Part shown: piece by piece, positions 38,701 to 51,419 of the stretch | Layout: the number at the start of each line of letters is the position of its first letter | Numbering within the stretch: position 1 is the first letter of the stretch | NCBI GenBank assembly: GCA_016758965.1 | Contig: JAEPRB010000018.1 | Location: 124,001-188,000 of the forward strand | Origin: Circinella minor | Taxonomy: Eukaryota; Mucoromycota; Mucoromycetes; Mucorales; Lichtheimiaceae | Length of the DNA: 64,000 nt | Reading direction: 5' to 3' | The notes under the pieces: generated by a model | The model's database searches: none | Told to the model about the DNA's origin: nothing | The model's input: only the letters and a program-made list of their open reading frames with translations | Made by a program: the position numbers and the translations under genes

Positions 38701-39503
38701 TTATTATTGCTCGTGAAGTACGATTGGGCACTTATAGTGAACAAGGTTTACCAAATGGGGCACGAGTTGCATTGGATAATATAGCACAAGATCGTCGCGA
38801 TGTGCCACAGCATGGTGAACGAGTCCCTTACGTTGTTGTTTACCGTGGTGGACCAAATGCAAAATTACGAGACAAAGTAGTACGGCCTGAAGAAATCCTT
38901 ATCCATGACCCAAATTTACAATTGGATACTGAATACTATATTACCAAAATGATTATACCACCGTTGTCACGCATATTCAACTTGGTCGGGGTCGATGTCA
39001 AAGCTTGGTATGACGAAATGCCACGGTCACGCAAGACAGCTGCCATTGCTTCAGCACGATATCAAATAATTCAAAACAAAAACAAATCATTTAAACGAAT
39101 AGACCAATTTTATGCTAGTAGTCATTGTATTGTATGTCGACGATTGACGGACCAAAATATTTGTTCTAATTGTACCAGTCAGCCAGCACAAACTATATTC
39201 ACACTTAGGTCACGACAAGCCGAGACAGAAAAACGTTTCGTAAATACTCTACTCATTTGTCAATCCTGTTCTGGTATATCCCCCATCCTTACAGCCAGTG
39301 TAGCTTCCTCTTATATAAACACCACCCATCCAAATTCTTTTCCTGAACAACAACAAGAAGAAATTAGTAATGATATGGTCACCATTGATACAACAGGTTA
39401 TGCAGACCATCCATGTGAATCACTCGATTGTCCTGTGTTCTATGAACGCGTAAAAACCAAAAATGATGTACGGGCAACGTCGACATATAATGAATTACTT
39501 TAA
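32774..39503 (+). CDS. REV3: DNA polymerase zeta catalytic subunit Rev3 (14 exons)
   Basis: A B-family polymerase for translesion synthesis. Exons: 32774-32947, 33042-34657, 34759-34953, 35054-35888, 35972-36077, 36173-36346, 36478-36624, 36698-36896, 37006-37288, 37381-37511, 37594-37706, 37783-38063, 38155-38492 and 38606-39503, giving 1829 residues. The N-terminal domain (PYFYVPFKLPSHNVEPEQI) is followed by a long Gln/Glu-rich disordered part (about 240-800), then LPDPEHDPVQTIFWCL and the exonuclease-like domain. Motif A is DFQSLYPS (D1272) and motif C is YGDTDS (D1437, D1439), with KKRYVG and TRGSQFKVESMM as in Pol zeta. The C-terminal metal sites are CysA at C1705/1708/1717/1720 and CysB at C1749/1752/1801/1806; CysB ligates the iron-sulfur cluster that holds accessory subunits in the family. 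CysB has an unusually long loop. A UIM-like helix lies at 516-535. Exon 5 was ended at 36077 because that restores EIHINTR. Confidence 0.95.
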
Positions 39504-39617
39504 AAAAAGTATAAATATGTGTATATTTTATATATGGAAAGGTGTATGTCTTTTTTTTGGTACAAACTTGTAAAATAAAGTAAAACAAAGCTATTTTATA
39601 TAATGTATTCCATATTT

Positions 39618-40001
39618 TTATTGTTGAGCCTTTTGGACAACGAATTTCTAATAAAAAAAAGAAAATAATTTCCATTAATTATATTGTTAAGAAAAACTAT
39701 AGCTATAATTTTGTACACTCAATAAAATATAATTTACCTGTTCAGAGGAGACACCCTTTTCCCACTTTTGGAACTTCAAATTGTTGTTGTTGCGGATTTG
39801 AGCGGGAGCCTTGAGCTCATCCTTCAAGGTGTTACGAAGAGCGCGTGCGGCAATGTTGGCGTATTGAAGGTAACTAAATATATAATTCATTAATAACAAA
39901 TTAGTTTCTTCTTATTCTTTTTTTTATTCGCAATATTTCATAATTCGATTTATATTTGCTTAATAAACGTACGAGATACCGGCAGACTTCCAAGCGGACA
40001 T
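39618..40001 (-). CDS. ATP15: Mitochondrial F1-ATPase epsilon subunit (3 exons)
   Basis: The smallest central-stalk subunit of mitochondrial ATP synthase, bound to the foot of gamma and delta. Exons are 40001-39973, 39873-39738 and 39647-39618, giving 64 residues, the normal size. The N-terminus MSAWKSAGISYLQYANIAAR and the later LKFQKWEKGV are the family hallmarks (aromatic WK-x-AG-xSYxxY start, then ALRNTLKDELK). There is no cleavable presequence, also normal. The first donor is GTACGT, and a 29-nt first exon encodes the first nine residues. Its 3' end faces REV3, 114 bp between stops. Confidence 0.92.
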
Positions 40002-43000
40002 GATTATAAACTGTTGATGGTAAAAAAGAACAGAAAAAAATTTGTTTATAGCTTCGACCAGCCCTTTTTCGCAAATCCCACCCCGGCAAAAATATTCGGA
40101 GCTTAGAAAGAAAAAAAGCTGGACAGGGAAAGGACTCCTAATACCACCAATCATATGTTACGAGCTTATTGAGCCACCTACCGTGTTTTGGCGCAGCTCA
40201 TGTATCATGTATCGTATAAATTATAAATGTTTTTAGCAAGATAAAAATTATAATGTCTTTTTTCTTGTACAAAAACGCGACTTGCAGCTATTAGATTTTA
40301 AAAATTGACGAAACTTTTCATTAATTGGCTTATCTTTTTATTGCAGATAGTGAATCAACTTACAAATAGTATAAGCACGCATCATCTATTGATCATGTCC
40401 ATCACAGTATTGCTATACTTGGATGAATGTACACATAGAACAAAGTGGCCAATAATTTTTGTTCTGTAATAAATAACAAATATTTACGTATGAGTACATC
40501 AAGAATATGTTTATTAAGATAGCAGCAGCCATTTCCCAAAAGCACCCCCGCGGATATCATCTATCAGAAGTTGTATAAAAAGAGCACATTAAACTTTGTG
40601 AAATACACTATTTCTATTATAAACTGTGCTGCCCCATATCAATCTGAATAGTCTGTTAGATTTATCGGGAACTATTAACAGTTTTCAAGATAAGATATTG
40701 TATTATTAATTGAGTATATGATATACTTCAAAGCACAGCAAAGTGTTCTTATAAATTCTACAATACAGGGTTCTTTTTAAATAATATTATACGTACAGTC
40801 TCTTGTTTCATTGTATTCTTAGCTATCAAAATTATCATTGGCCCGGTGTTTACTTGATTAGTTCTTTTACAGTAAATATCAGTGACGTTGGCCAAAGCAT
40901 TCTTGAATTTTAACGGTAATATTTCTTTCTCATCTGCTGTATCAGTATGATTTCCAGGAAGATGTTAATTGTTGTGTAAGAGTATTCCGTTTTATGTATT
41001 TATTATTTAAGGAGAGTTAAAAGTATAATTTGAGGAGGCATCCATTAATTTATAGTACTGGCAAGATGTTTTTGTCATGCTTGTCGCACTATTTTTAGCT
41101 GCTTATTTAAGATACTGTACTAGGTATAGATACTTTACTTTCAATTCTTACAAGTTAAAATAATCTAATTTAAAGAAAATCCACAATCAAAATACTTTAT
41201 ACGTACGTAGAATAAAAGAAATAAAAATTGGTAGCAAGTTAATAAATAAATCATTGACTATACATATTCGTAATATTAACAGTACTACTTAGTAGTAGTA
41301 GTTCTAACTCATATTATCCTAACATATATCAATTTACTAGAAATGAATATTGCGACATGTAAGAAAAGAAAAGAATATTAATAGAAAGCACTGCTCTTAT
41401 ACAAACCTTCCGGACACAACAACATGGATTTATTTCTTTATATATGGTCCCTTATTAATAGTCTTTGATTTACAATAATGATGCACAGCTTTTTTTTTTT
41501 ACAAATCGAGGGAAACGTTTCAGCCCCGACATAAGTTTTGAACATACACAAGGAAACCGTTCAGAGAAGCTTGTAACCTACGTACGAACTTTAAAAAATT
41601 ACTGTTTTTTTCTGAAATATGGTATTGTAATAAGAGAATTAGTTCTCATTATAAAAATAGAATACTTACAAATCACGATAAGTGCTGATACAAAAAAATA
41701 CTTATATAGCGTTTGTATTTTTGCTTGTGTGAGTAAGAGATTTGTGAGTGAATAGGTTCTTTCCTGTAATTATAAAGAGAATAAACGTTTGTTGAGGTCC
41801 TTCTTTGCGTGAAATACTTTGTCTTTACATAACTTTATGATCCAACTCTATTTCTTTATTTACAGTATCTGTTTTCGAGACAACAGCAATGTCATACCTT
41901 GATATGTTATCCAATTGGTATATAAACAGATTGACAATATTTTTAATCTCTATGCTCAATTTTACTGTATTTTCATAATCAAATCTTAACTGGTGTAGAT
42001 AGACTTACAGCTTATTCTATAGACCACTCTATTATTATTACTATCTTCAGCATCAAATGACAAACTGGAAAAACAAAATATCGAATTACTTTATGGTTAA
42101 ATCTTAGTACATATATTACTGTACTTTACTAGTAGAGACACATTGAAAATGTGCTATACTACTCTATTACGTATTATTGTTATTATTATTATCTAATATA
42201 TATTTTTTTCATATTAACCGTTATCCATCATTTAAGCTTTCTTTCACACATGAAGCAGCTTTACAACTATGTTGATCTATACGTCTCGATGCTTCTCATT
42301 TAAAATCATATCTTTTCCTCGAAATATTGACTCCTTTTTCTAGAAAAATACATTGATATTCTACCCAATGGTACTATTTTCTAGGTAATACTGTAATCAT
42401 TTCCCTAATATGTGACAATAAATTAAAAATACGTACAATTAATAAATATACTAATGTCTAATATATGTTTTTAGAAACCGAGCATTAAAAAATGAATAGC
42501 AAGAATCAATAGACTCATAAAGATGTATAAAAGGACTTTACTGTTATAATCAAAAAGCACACACAGCATCGCTCTATATAAATCCATAAAAGAGAAAAAG
42601 GTTTTTTTATTGTTCAATGGGTAATTAACTTATAATATGATTCTCGTTACAATTATGGTTCATCTTTTGTTTACATGTAACTACAGACTATTATTAGTAT
42701 CTATACTTTTTGATAAAATCTATTGCCGCTTTAGATTTCTTTTACGTAAAAAATAATATTTACAGGCAAGTTGGTAGTCTACTTTCGCTTTTTCAGGGAT
42801 ACAATTCTTATGTGCAATCTTGGCATTTACTATTTACGTATTACAACCCTGAAATACACCCGCACGAATTTCTTTCCCATCTTACAAATGTATCAAAGTT
42901 TTAATTTCTCTAGATTTTTTCTAAAATAAGAACTCATAAAGTTACTATACTAGCAGAATAACATTGGAAGACAGTTACCCAAAAGAAACTTATTTACATA

Positions 43001-43389
43001 AATACCTTTTCAGAGCATGCTTGACATTGAAATTTTTTTCAGTCGCAAAACTAAAAATTATTATTGTTTATAACAAATCCTCTAATATTATTTATGCTGC
43101 TGGTTTAATATAATAAAAGTACAGGGCACAACAAAGGACAATGAGAAAAGATAATTAAAATTATATCAAGACAGACGCACAGATATTAAAAGAAAGAGCT
43201 AGTGATTAGATATAATTGTGTTGTTGTTGTACAATTGTAATACAGAATATGGAATTAATTAAAAAAGAGTACAAAAAATGAGAAGTTAAATAATATATTA
43301 TTTACTACTAGTTACTACTACATCAAAGTTTCAATAATAGGAATTAAGCATTATGATTTTCTTAAATAATAAATGAAAAATTATTATTA
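40002..43389. other. Long intergenic region, no gene recognised
   Basis: About 3.4 kb of AT-rich sequence. I looked for spliced coding runs on both strands and found only short frames with no protein-like composition. The ATP15 promoter is at the left edge. No inverted-repeat element or RNA gene was recognised. Confidence 0.55.
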
Positions 43390-44851
43390 TTACAAGAGGA
43401 GGCCTGCAAGAGCAGCAGCAACTGTTCCAATAACTGCTGCATTAGCAGCAAAGATACCAGCTGACGAATCTTCACCAGATTGAGCAGAGACGTTAGAGTT
43501 GGAAGATTGGGAAGCACTTGGAGCAGGACTTGAAGATTCAGGCTTGGTACCAGTAGCATTGGCAAAACTAGCAAACTTGACGCTCTTTTCTTGATAAGGA
43601 TAAGTAATGTTTTGACAAGTAGCAATATCAACAACATGCTTGTAAGCCTTTTGAATCTTGGGGAGGTATTTAAGAGCAAGGGTCATAGTAGTATTGTCAA
43701 TTTCATGCTGCAAGACAACGTTACCAGTGTTCTTGAAAGTACCGTTAGTTCCCATCTTGATAAAATTCTCATAAGTATCTTCAACAGTCTTTATTGGCAA
43801 TGAATCACCAGCAGCCTAATTTATATAAGTGTTATTAGTGGAGTAAGGAAAAAAAAAGAAGTTATAGCGAATAAAATCTCTATTACACTGCAGGACAAAA
43901 AAAAAAAAGAAAGAATTTTTCTTACCCAATCATCAGTATCCAAATCCCAGAGAATTGTAGTAAGTTTGAGTTGAGTAGCAATCCAACGGACACGATCATC
44001 AACATCACCAAAAGCCTAAGTAAAACAAACCAAATGTGCATCATGTGAGAAATTACCAAGAGCAAATATATATATATATATATATATATAATGTGTTTAA
44101 TATTATTATTACTTACAGGTCGCCAGTGAAGAGGTGTAAGGCCAGTGACTAACTTGATAGCTTTTTGGGTAAAGTACAATTCAGCAAAAACTTCTTCATT
44201 GGTCAAAGTAGTCATTAGGTTGTGACTCCAGGTATGTTGAGCGATATGATGGCCATCAACGACACCACGAATGGCACCATAAGGCCAATTGACAACGTTT
44301 GATCCAATATAGAACATAGATGCCTTCAATTTCTGTTGTGCCAAGTAATCATAGAACGCATTATGTGAACAGTTGGGACCATCGTCAAAGTTCAAACCCC
44401 ATGTTTCGGGTTCAGGACAGCTATAGATATCAGCGTTGATCTTCTCGTGTTTGGGTACAGTACATCCTGAAGCAGACCACCAACAGTCAGGATCACTAGC
44501 ATCATAATCGGACATATCAGGAGAACCATTGGGAGCAAGCTTGCGAACAGTAATGTTTGGCGCAGATTTCCAATCGATTGCGTTGTAAGCCTTCTTGAAC
44601 TCGGCGTTTTTGGTCATCCCATTCGATGTTGCAATTTCCCAAGCAGTAGGCCACTCAGCGGCATTGAACTTAAAATGAGATGGTGGCTCATACCATTGAC
44701 ATTGGGTGGCAGGATCAATCGAAGTTGTTTGAGTGATCTTTGGAATACTTAATTTAGTAGGATCCGCAGTTGCTTTAAAGGCTTCCCAATATTCCGCAGC
44801 GCAGACAATCTGGGAAAGTGCAAGAGAAAGAGCGAGTGACTTTAAGTACAT
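43390..44851 (-). CDS. GPI-type chitin deacetylase (3 exons)
   Basis: A carbohydrate esterase family 4 enzyme that converts chitin to chitosan at the plasma membrane or wall; chitosan is a main wall polymer of Mucoromycota (known). Exons are 44851-44117, 44015-43926 and 43815-43390, giving 416 residues. A signal peptide is visible (MYLKSLALSLALSQIVCA). Motif 1 is NFDDGPN with D156/D157, motif 2 HTWSH with H206/H210 as metal ligands, motif 3 RPAFGDVDDRVRWIA across the first splice site, motif 4 ILWDLDTDDW, and motif 5 VVLQHEI. The tail is Ser/Ala-rich and ends in a hydrophobic AAVIGTVAAALAGLLL, a typical GPI-attachment signal. The first intron holds a (TA)n run. All catalytic motifs look intact. 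Confidence 0.94.
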
Positions 44852-46254
44852 CGTTAAAGGAGAGTAATTTTATTGACAGGTAAACGAGTTAGTAGATGAG
44901 AAATTAAGGATAATGAAAAAGGAAAGGTGAAAAAGGAGAGGGAAGGTGTTTATAATAAAAAGGAAGGGATTTGTTGAAAAAAAAATCAAGCAAAAGGAAA
45001 AGAAAGAAAGAAAACAAGTTTGCCGTGGAAAAGAAGAAGTATATATCTGCCCTTTTTGTACCTTTTTTATTTATTACCTCTTGTTGCGGTGTTATATTAT
45101 ATTATACGATAAATAAACTTCTGTACGACCATTTCCAGAGAATTTCACCATCTACAGCTCCTGACAATTTCCTCTTCGGACATGTTTTTACATGCTTTTT
45201 TCTAAATCGATGCATCCCCGAAACAATATTTTTTCTTTTTTTGATCCTTTCTGTCGTACATAATTGAGAACCCAGGTAAACAGCAAAAGAATCTTAAGAA
45301 AAACTTCATTAAAGCCCCGTTATGCAATATGATGATAATATCTACAGATTTTTATTTATTTATTAAGAGCACACGTTACTACTGGTTACTTTTTTATTAC
45401 TATATATTACCCGTGATGTAGATATGCAATTGATTTAATGATACAAAGTACTGATGTGCTAGGTGGGAACGCATAGTTACAAAATAACACTAGCATTTAA
45501 ACTTGTTGGATTCAGGTAATACACTGACTACAGTCCAAGACCATTCATCTCCTTTTTGTATAGCAGCGGACTTCTTTTTTCTATTCCCATTGCTATCTTT
45601 TAGAATTACGATTGCAATCGTATTATTGCTGAGATATATTTTTCGGATTATTTTTATTTGTCTCCATGTGTACACGAGATGTAATTATATTTAATGCCGT
45701 AGCAAAGAATGGAAATATGGCAATAAAAGAAACATTAAAAAGAAACGGACAAAGAAGCGGATACAAAAAATGTCTAATTATAACTTGTAACGGATTTATT
45801 TTTCTTTTTCCTGACAATTTCATTACTTGATATATAAAAAAATAAAAAGCATAAAAAAGTAGTTTATTTTCACCTCTTTTTGACTATTTAGGGATTTTTT
45901 TTAGGTAGTACCTTAATAATGAAGGGCCTTACACAAAGCACGAGCATGTTGTGTCATCGGGGATTTGATACTATACTTTATGACGGCTGATTAGCTTTTA
46001 ATTGTTCAGATAATACTTTATTTTTATGCTTTTTATTTTCTTGATTTAACGTCAAAGGCTATTAGTGTATATAAATCCGCTATGTTTTTTTTATCGCCTA
46101 TTATTAGAGCATACTTTTAGATATAAAGATTTATTACGATGATGATTACAATTGTAATTATTATTATTATTATTATTACTATAATTTTTATTTTATTACA
46201 ACGATATGTCTAATAATTCACACATTATTATCGTTATTTTTGGAATATTATAAA
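44852..46254. other. Intergenic, no gene recognised
   Basis: The chitin deacetylase promoter is at the left edge, with purine-rich sequence on the plus strand from 44880 to 45010. The 3' flank of the RhoGEF gene is at the right, with an ATT repeat near 46157-46177. Short frames here do not look coding. Confidence 0.55.
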
Positions 46255-48994
46255 TTAACAGTTTAATTTTGATTGCTGATTTTCAATATTAAATGGTTCT
46301 GTACTGAATATTGATGATTGAAAACTTTTCGTAACCCCTTCATCCCATATACTAGAATATATGCTTGCTATTTCATCACTACTGTCGTCATCATCATTGT
46401 CGTCATTTTCATCCAATCGCTTTGCCATTATATTACGCAGGCTATTTTCAGAAAACCAGCTGGTATTGAACGATGATAATGATGGGTCCGTGATGCCGTT
46501 ACTATTATCCGAAAGAGTCGTTTCCTCTGTGGCTAAAGATTGATGCTGCTCCTGTTTGCTACTACTGCTACTACTGCTGCTATTTTCTCCGACATTACCA
46601 CGTTGACAATGTTCCCCTCTCACACTTTCGATACAATCGCACCATATTTGCTTTTCTTCTGCTGTTTTCGCTTCCAAGAGCATATTAGATATGTTTTTAC
46701 TGGCAATTGAACACATGAATTGAAATGGGTTTACATCAAGCTCTTCTGAATTCTGCTGGCGTTGATGATAGGACCTAGATGATAACATTGAACCAACACC
46801 TTTACTTTTGTCACCTTTTGTACTGCTGCTGCCGCTACGACAAAAGCTCCCAAACCATGCTGATCGATTAATTGGTGCTGTTGTTGCAGTACTAGTGTTA
46901 TTATTAATCAGTGGAGGAGGACCTCGTTGCAATACAACTCGTTCAAGATGAGTTATTTGTCCAGGTGGTGCTACTAGTTTAAATAAAATATCAGGGGCTG
47001 GTCCGTATAAGTTTTGTCCCCCACTTGAATTGGCTCTGAGTTCATTTTCAGCTTGGCTTATTCGTTTGGTGCGTATCTATTAAATTAATAGACAACAAAT
47101 TAGTTTATATTAATATTATTTATATAAAGATGTGCTGATATGAGATCCAATGCTTATTTTTTTTTTTTTACCTTGGTAAAGAGAACTAGGTCATTAAATA
47201 AGAATACATAAAGTGGTTGTTTCTTTTGCTTTGTAAAAAATTGTCGCGAATTTTCGGAAAAGGAACGTTGCGGAGGAGCAAAACTACCAGTTGATCCACT
47301 TCCCGATGACAGAGGGATGAGTACTAATGGCCCTTCGCGCACGAGCCTCCTATGCGGAAGGTTTAATTGTATACCCAGTTCCTAGTTTAACCCAGGGTTA
47401 TTCATATTCACTGATATTAATAATTATATATATTTTACATGATCTTTCAATTTGTATCATATTACTTTTAGCCTCGTCCAAAAAGAAAAAAAAAACTTTC
47501 CATATACCTGTAAATTCCGGATACGCTCACTTAAATCATTTAATTTAGAAGCTTGCTCTGTTTGGTTTTTATATTCTTCAATGCTTCTTATAGTTGTATC
47601 CATTTCACTCATACACTGAATATGTTGTTTTATTGCTTCATCATTCTCCTCAAAACATTCAATTTGACTCTATACATTGGCAATAACAATCCAGCTTAAT
47701 AATTACATATAAATATATGCACACTTGTTTATGTGGATTATTTTTTACCTTTAAGAACAATGGGTATTTCATTAATCGCTGAACAGGTTTTAGGAGAAAT
47801 GATTGTAATGTGAGTGATCGACATTCAGGATATAAACATCGTTCCTAAAATGTATAGCAGAAAGAGTGTTATGAATCATTTTATAACTATAAACTGTGGC
47901 TGACTGTATTTAAACTTACTTGAACATAACTTCCGAGCGCTTTTAAAGCAGCTGTTTGTGGATCAGATAAAGATTTGGCAATTAGGTCATTAGCAGGTCC
48001 GAAATGAGCAAAATATTCTTTATAAACATTAAAAATATGTGGAATCTAAAATATTACATTGAAAAAAGTGGAGACATTAGGAATCATAAAAAAATAATGC
48101 TGAATCTATATATATATATATATTCTTTGGGGGTAATTCTTGCATGCAACTTACATAGTTCCTGAATCGTTCAACCACATCCCCAACAATTAAAGGTGGT
48201 TGAGCATTTTGACAATCACGTAAATCTGCCAATACTGCAACATGAAATTCAATAATTGAACGTAAACTGTCGAACGTTCGCTGAACCGGTTCTGGTAAAT
48301 TTTCCCATGTAGATTCCAGATCGGTTATAAAAACCTTTTTATTTAATTTAATTTAATTTAGATTAGTATGTTCACTCGTCCTATTAGAAATTCGAAAAGG
48401 CCCCTTTCTCTGTATCAGGCTAACAGTGACGGATTTAATAATATACACACTTACTTGTTGTACAAGTTGAAGATCAGTAAGATAAAGTTCCTCTGTCATG
48501 ATAAATTCGTGCAAGAGCTCTTGATACTTGATTTGTTTTGCTGAAAGAGAAGATACCAATTCATTATCTTCAGGTCCCAAGGTAGCACGCCATGTTGATG
48601 TAGTTGCTGCACTACTACTACTCATAATACTATCAGAATCGCGGCTTGGTCTAGTTGATATACTGCTATGATTAAAATGAACGATGATGGGAGGTAGATC
48701 ATCTGCTGGACTATTGCTATCCTTGACATGTTTAAGAGTCATGTTGGCCAATTTACGTTGCAAATATTCGCTAGTATGTTTTGCGATTTTGGAATTTTTT
48801 ATTTTTTTATGCAAACCTCCGTACTGTTGACCATGCGAAGAAGCGTGATGATGATAACAACGATCCATCCCTATTGACTGTACATGATCTCCAATTGTTG
48901 CATTTGGCTCTTTTCGTTCACTTTCAGTTTGAATTGTTGTTTCTTGTTGTTCAGTGTCATAATCGTACGCTGTAAGTTGAAGGGCATTGTTCAT
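46255..48994 (-). CDS. RhoGEF with DH and split PH domain (7 exons)
   Basis: Predicted guanine-nucleotide exchange factor for a Rho-type GTPase (Rho1 or Cdc42), acting in cell polarity and wall control. Exons are 48994-48455, 48334-48155, 48045-47920, 47844-47749, 47669-47508, 47381-47172 and 47076-46255, giving 711 residues. The DH domain runs from about residue 153 (KYQELLHEFIMTEELYLTDL, the CR1 helix) through SFLLKPVQRLMKYPLFLK (CR3) to about 345. The PH domain follows: LYVFLFNDLVLFTK, then ILFKLVAPPGQITHLERVVL, a Ser/Thr-rich insert of some 80 residues, and FQFMCSIASKNISNMLLEAKTAEEKQIWCDCI. The C-terminus is Ser/Asp-rich and disordered. The N-terminus (about 150 residues) is low complexity with many histidines. 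I cannot assign the target GTPase. Confidence 0.9.
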
Positions 48995-51137
48995 TTTGCT
49001 TAATATCTTTCGTGTCTGAGAAGAAAAGAAGAAGAAAGTTTCATAAACAGAAGATAAATTTGCCGATTTTAAAAATAAAGGGTTTTTTTCGTTTACTTTT
49101 TAATAGAGATGTACAGTAAAGAACGCGGTCTGATTTACAAGGCCTTTATTATACATAGAGGACTACATAAATTTACATGTTTATCAATAGCTACTAAAAA
49201 GCAGTAAATAGATTATTTTATATAATTATCGAAAAAAACCCACCAGTGCATTTGTAACCTGAAAAAAGATACCGGAAGAGACCTGATAGAGTGATTTTTT
49301 TTGCTTTCTTTTATTATAGAATAGAATATTTTAATATTGACCTTCTGTTTTAAGATCAGGGCCGCATCGTAAATCAAGACAACATGGTAATTTGCTACTT
49401 TTTTGCTCTTATGGTAATTCATTGGAATTTTCAAATACGAGTTTCTCATGGTTGAATTAGGTATACTGTTCCCCAGTTGTCACATGCCACCTATATTTAT
49501 TCAACAAGCAACCAGCCCCGTTCTATGTAATATGTAATTTCTTGTTTATTATGTAAAGTTATTGTTATTAGTCACATTATAATAAAAATATACAAAAGTC
49601 TATTGTATGACTCTTCCCCTGCAATGTAACGTAAAAAAAGTTTAACAATTCAATAATTGATATCTGAACTGTCTGGATCATCTAAATGACCTTTTATAAA
49701 AGAAGCTGTGTTTTTCAAGCATAATACATGTAGTGGTCTTACAGCCTAAATTCACTTTCGTTTCTCTCGTGATACAATCTCCACATCTTAACAGAGAGTA
49801 GATGTCTTAGAGAACCATGTCCTCGTAATTTTCCTAATTTTTAAGACTTCTTCGCTGATCATTTCGGTGCTGTATAGGATATTTGAAGAAATCTCAATAA
49901 GTGTTCGAACTTGTTAGGTAGCAACCGTGATACTACCCAAAAGAAAAGAATAGTTGATATATGGCAACCTACATAAACGTGTGTCCATTTTATGAAGAAC
50001 CAAATTAGAATGCCGATAAAACATATCTATCATTGAACCAATATCAGCATCTGGCACTTGAAAATGTATATCATTAGCCTTTATTAATTAACTTTACTGT
50101 TTCTTTCAAACGACATTCTTTGAATGAGTGATTTTGGATAGAAGTCCCAATGATCACGACCTCGATATGATTTAGGTTTACGCACGTTGCTGTTATAAAT
50201 TGTTTAGCAGTTCTATTTTTTTGGCGCCAGCAATTATCCAGGTTCACATTGACCGCATTAAACCCCGGTTACAGTCATTTGAATGTGTTTCCATTTGTCA
50301 AGCATATGACTACTAAATAATTTATACCAGTACACGATTAACGTTAACCATATGTAAGAGTGGTAAAGATTTCATTTATGCCAGCGACGCTCATATTTTT
50401 TAGGACTTTATGACATAAGAACGAGAAGCTTTTCGTTCCTAGGCAATCCCACTATCTATTCGATATATTATAACAGAAGAGTCAACATGGTTTTTTTTTT
50501 TGGCACAAATCGTTCTACGAGTAATACATATTGCTTTTAAAAAAAGAGTAGAAGGTTATGAAAAAAAGGTTTTTTGTGTATGGGTATACTTTGGATGTCG
50601 CCTGTTATTCTATTTCGTTCACATAGAGAAACGAACAGCTCCTGAAATAAGTTCTAGCTACATTCTCATGTCACACACTTAACCTTTTTTTACGTGTTAC
50701 GTAGTAAGCTGGTAACTGAACAAGCTACTTCAATTATTTTCTTGATCTATTAACTCTCATAAATATTCAAATATCCATTTGAAATAAATACTAGGAGAGT
50801 GAGAATAACATTCCTTATCAGTTCCTGCTGATAATAAAATTGCTTCTCTCATCTTTATTACTTCTTACTACTATTAATAATAGTACATATAGTACAACAA
50901 ACAAGAAAATAAAAATAAAAATAATTGTCTAGAATCAATTATCTTGGTTTTGTGCAGGTAAACAACATGAGATAGTCAGCTTCTGTTCAATATATGGAGA
51001 CTTAGAGCTCTTCGCTTATTTTTTTACGCTCTCGTGATAAAATATACAGTATATATTTACACAGAACAACTAATGTGCCTGTAAATGACGAGCTGCAAAG
51101 GCAATTCATTGCCTTACTGGTGGGTAAAATGAACATA
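48995..51137. other. Intergenic, no gene recognised
   Basis: Upstream region of the RhoGEF gene and left flank of the transposon. Both strands were read; no coding stretch, RNA gene or repeat family could be supported. Confidence 0.5.
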
Positions 51138-51160
51138 CAGTGAGTATTCGCTAAACCGGT
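51138..51160 (+). repeat. Left terminal inverted repeat
   Basis: A 23-bp repeat identical to the reverse complement of the right end. TA precedes it directly. Confidence 0.95.
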
Positions 51161-51302
51161 ATTCGTTAAACCGGTATTTCGCTAAACCGGTGGTGTCTCT
51201 CAATTATTTTTTATATACTTAGTAAAATACCGGTGATTCCCTAAACCGGTATCCGGTGAATCTTTCCAAATATTTACTGGAGTTATATTAGTCTTTTTTC
51301 CT

Positions 51303-51316
<14 letters not shown>

Positions 51317-51341
<25 letters not shown>
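51317..51341. repeat. (TG)n microsatellite inside the transposon
   Basis: A TA run followed by about twelve TG units, in the non-coding part left of the transposase tail. Confidence 0.9.
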
Positions 51342-51419
51342 TTATATAAATAATATTAATTTTTTTATTGGTTCTGTGATCAAATCGGATAACATTTTTA
51401 TTGTTACGTATTATTAGAT

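Noticed and set aside
44971..45267. Plus-strand frame of 98 codons upstream of the chitin deacetylase
   Set aside because: Begins with a Lys-rich translation of a purine tract and continues Phe/Leu-rich; looks like promoter sequence.
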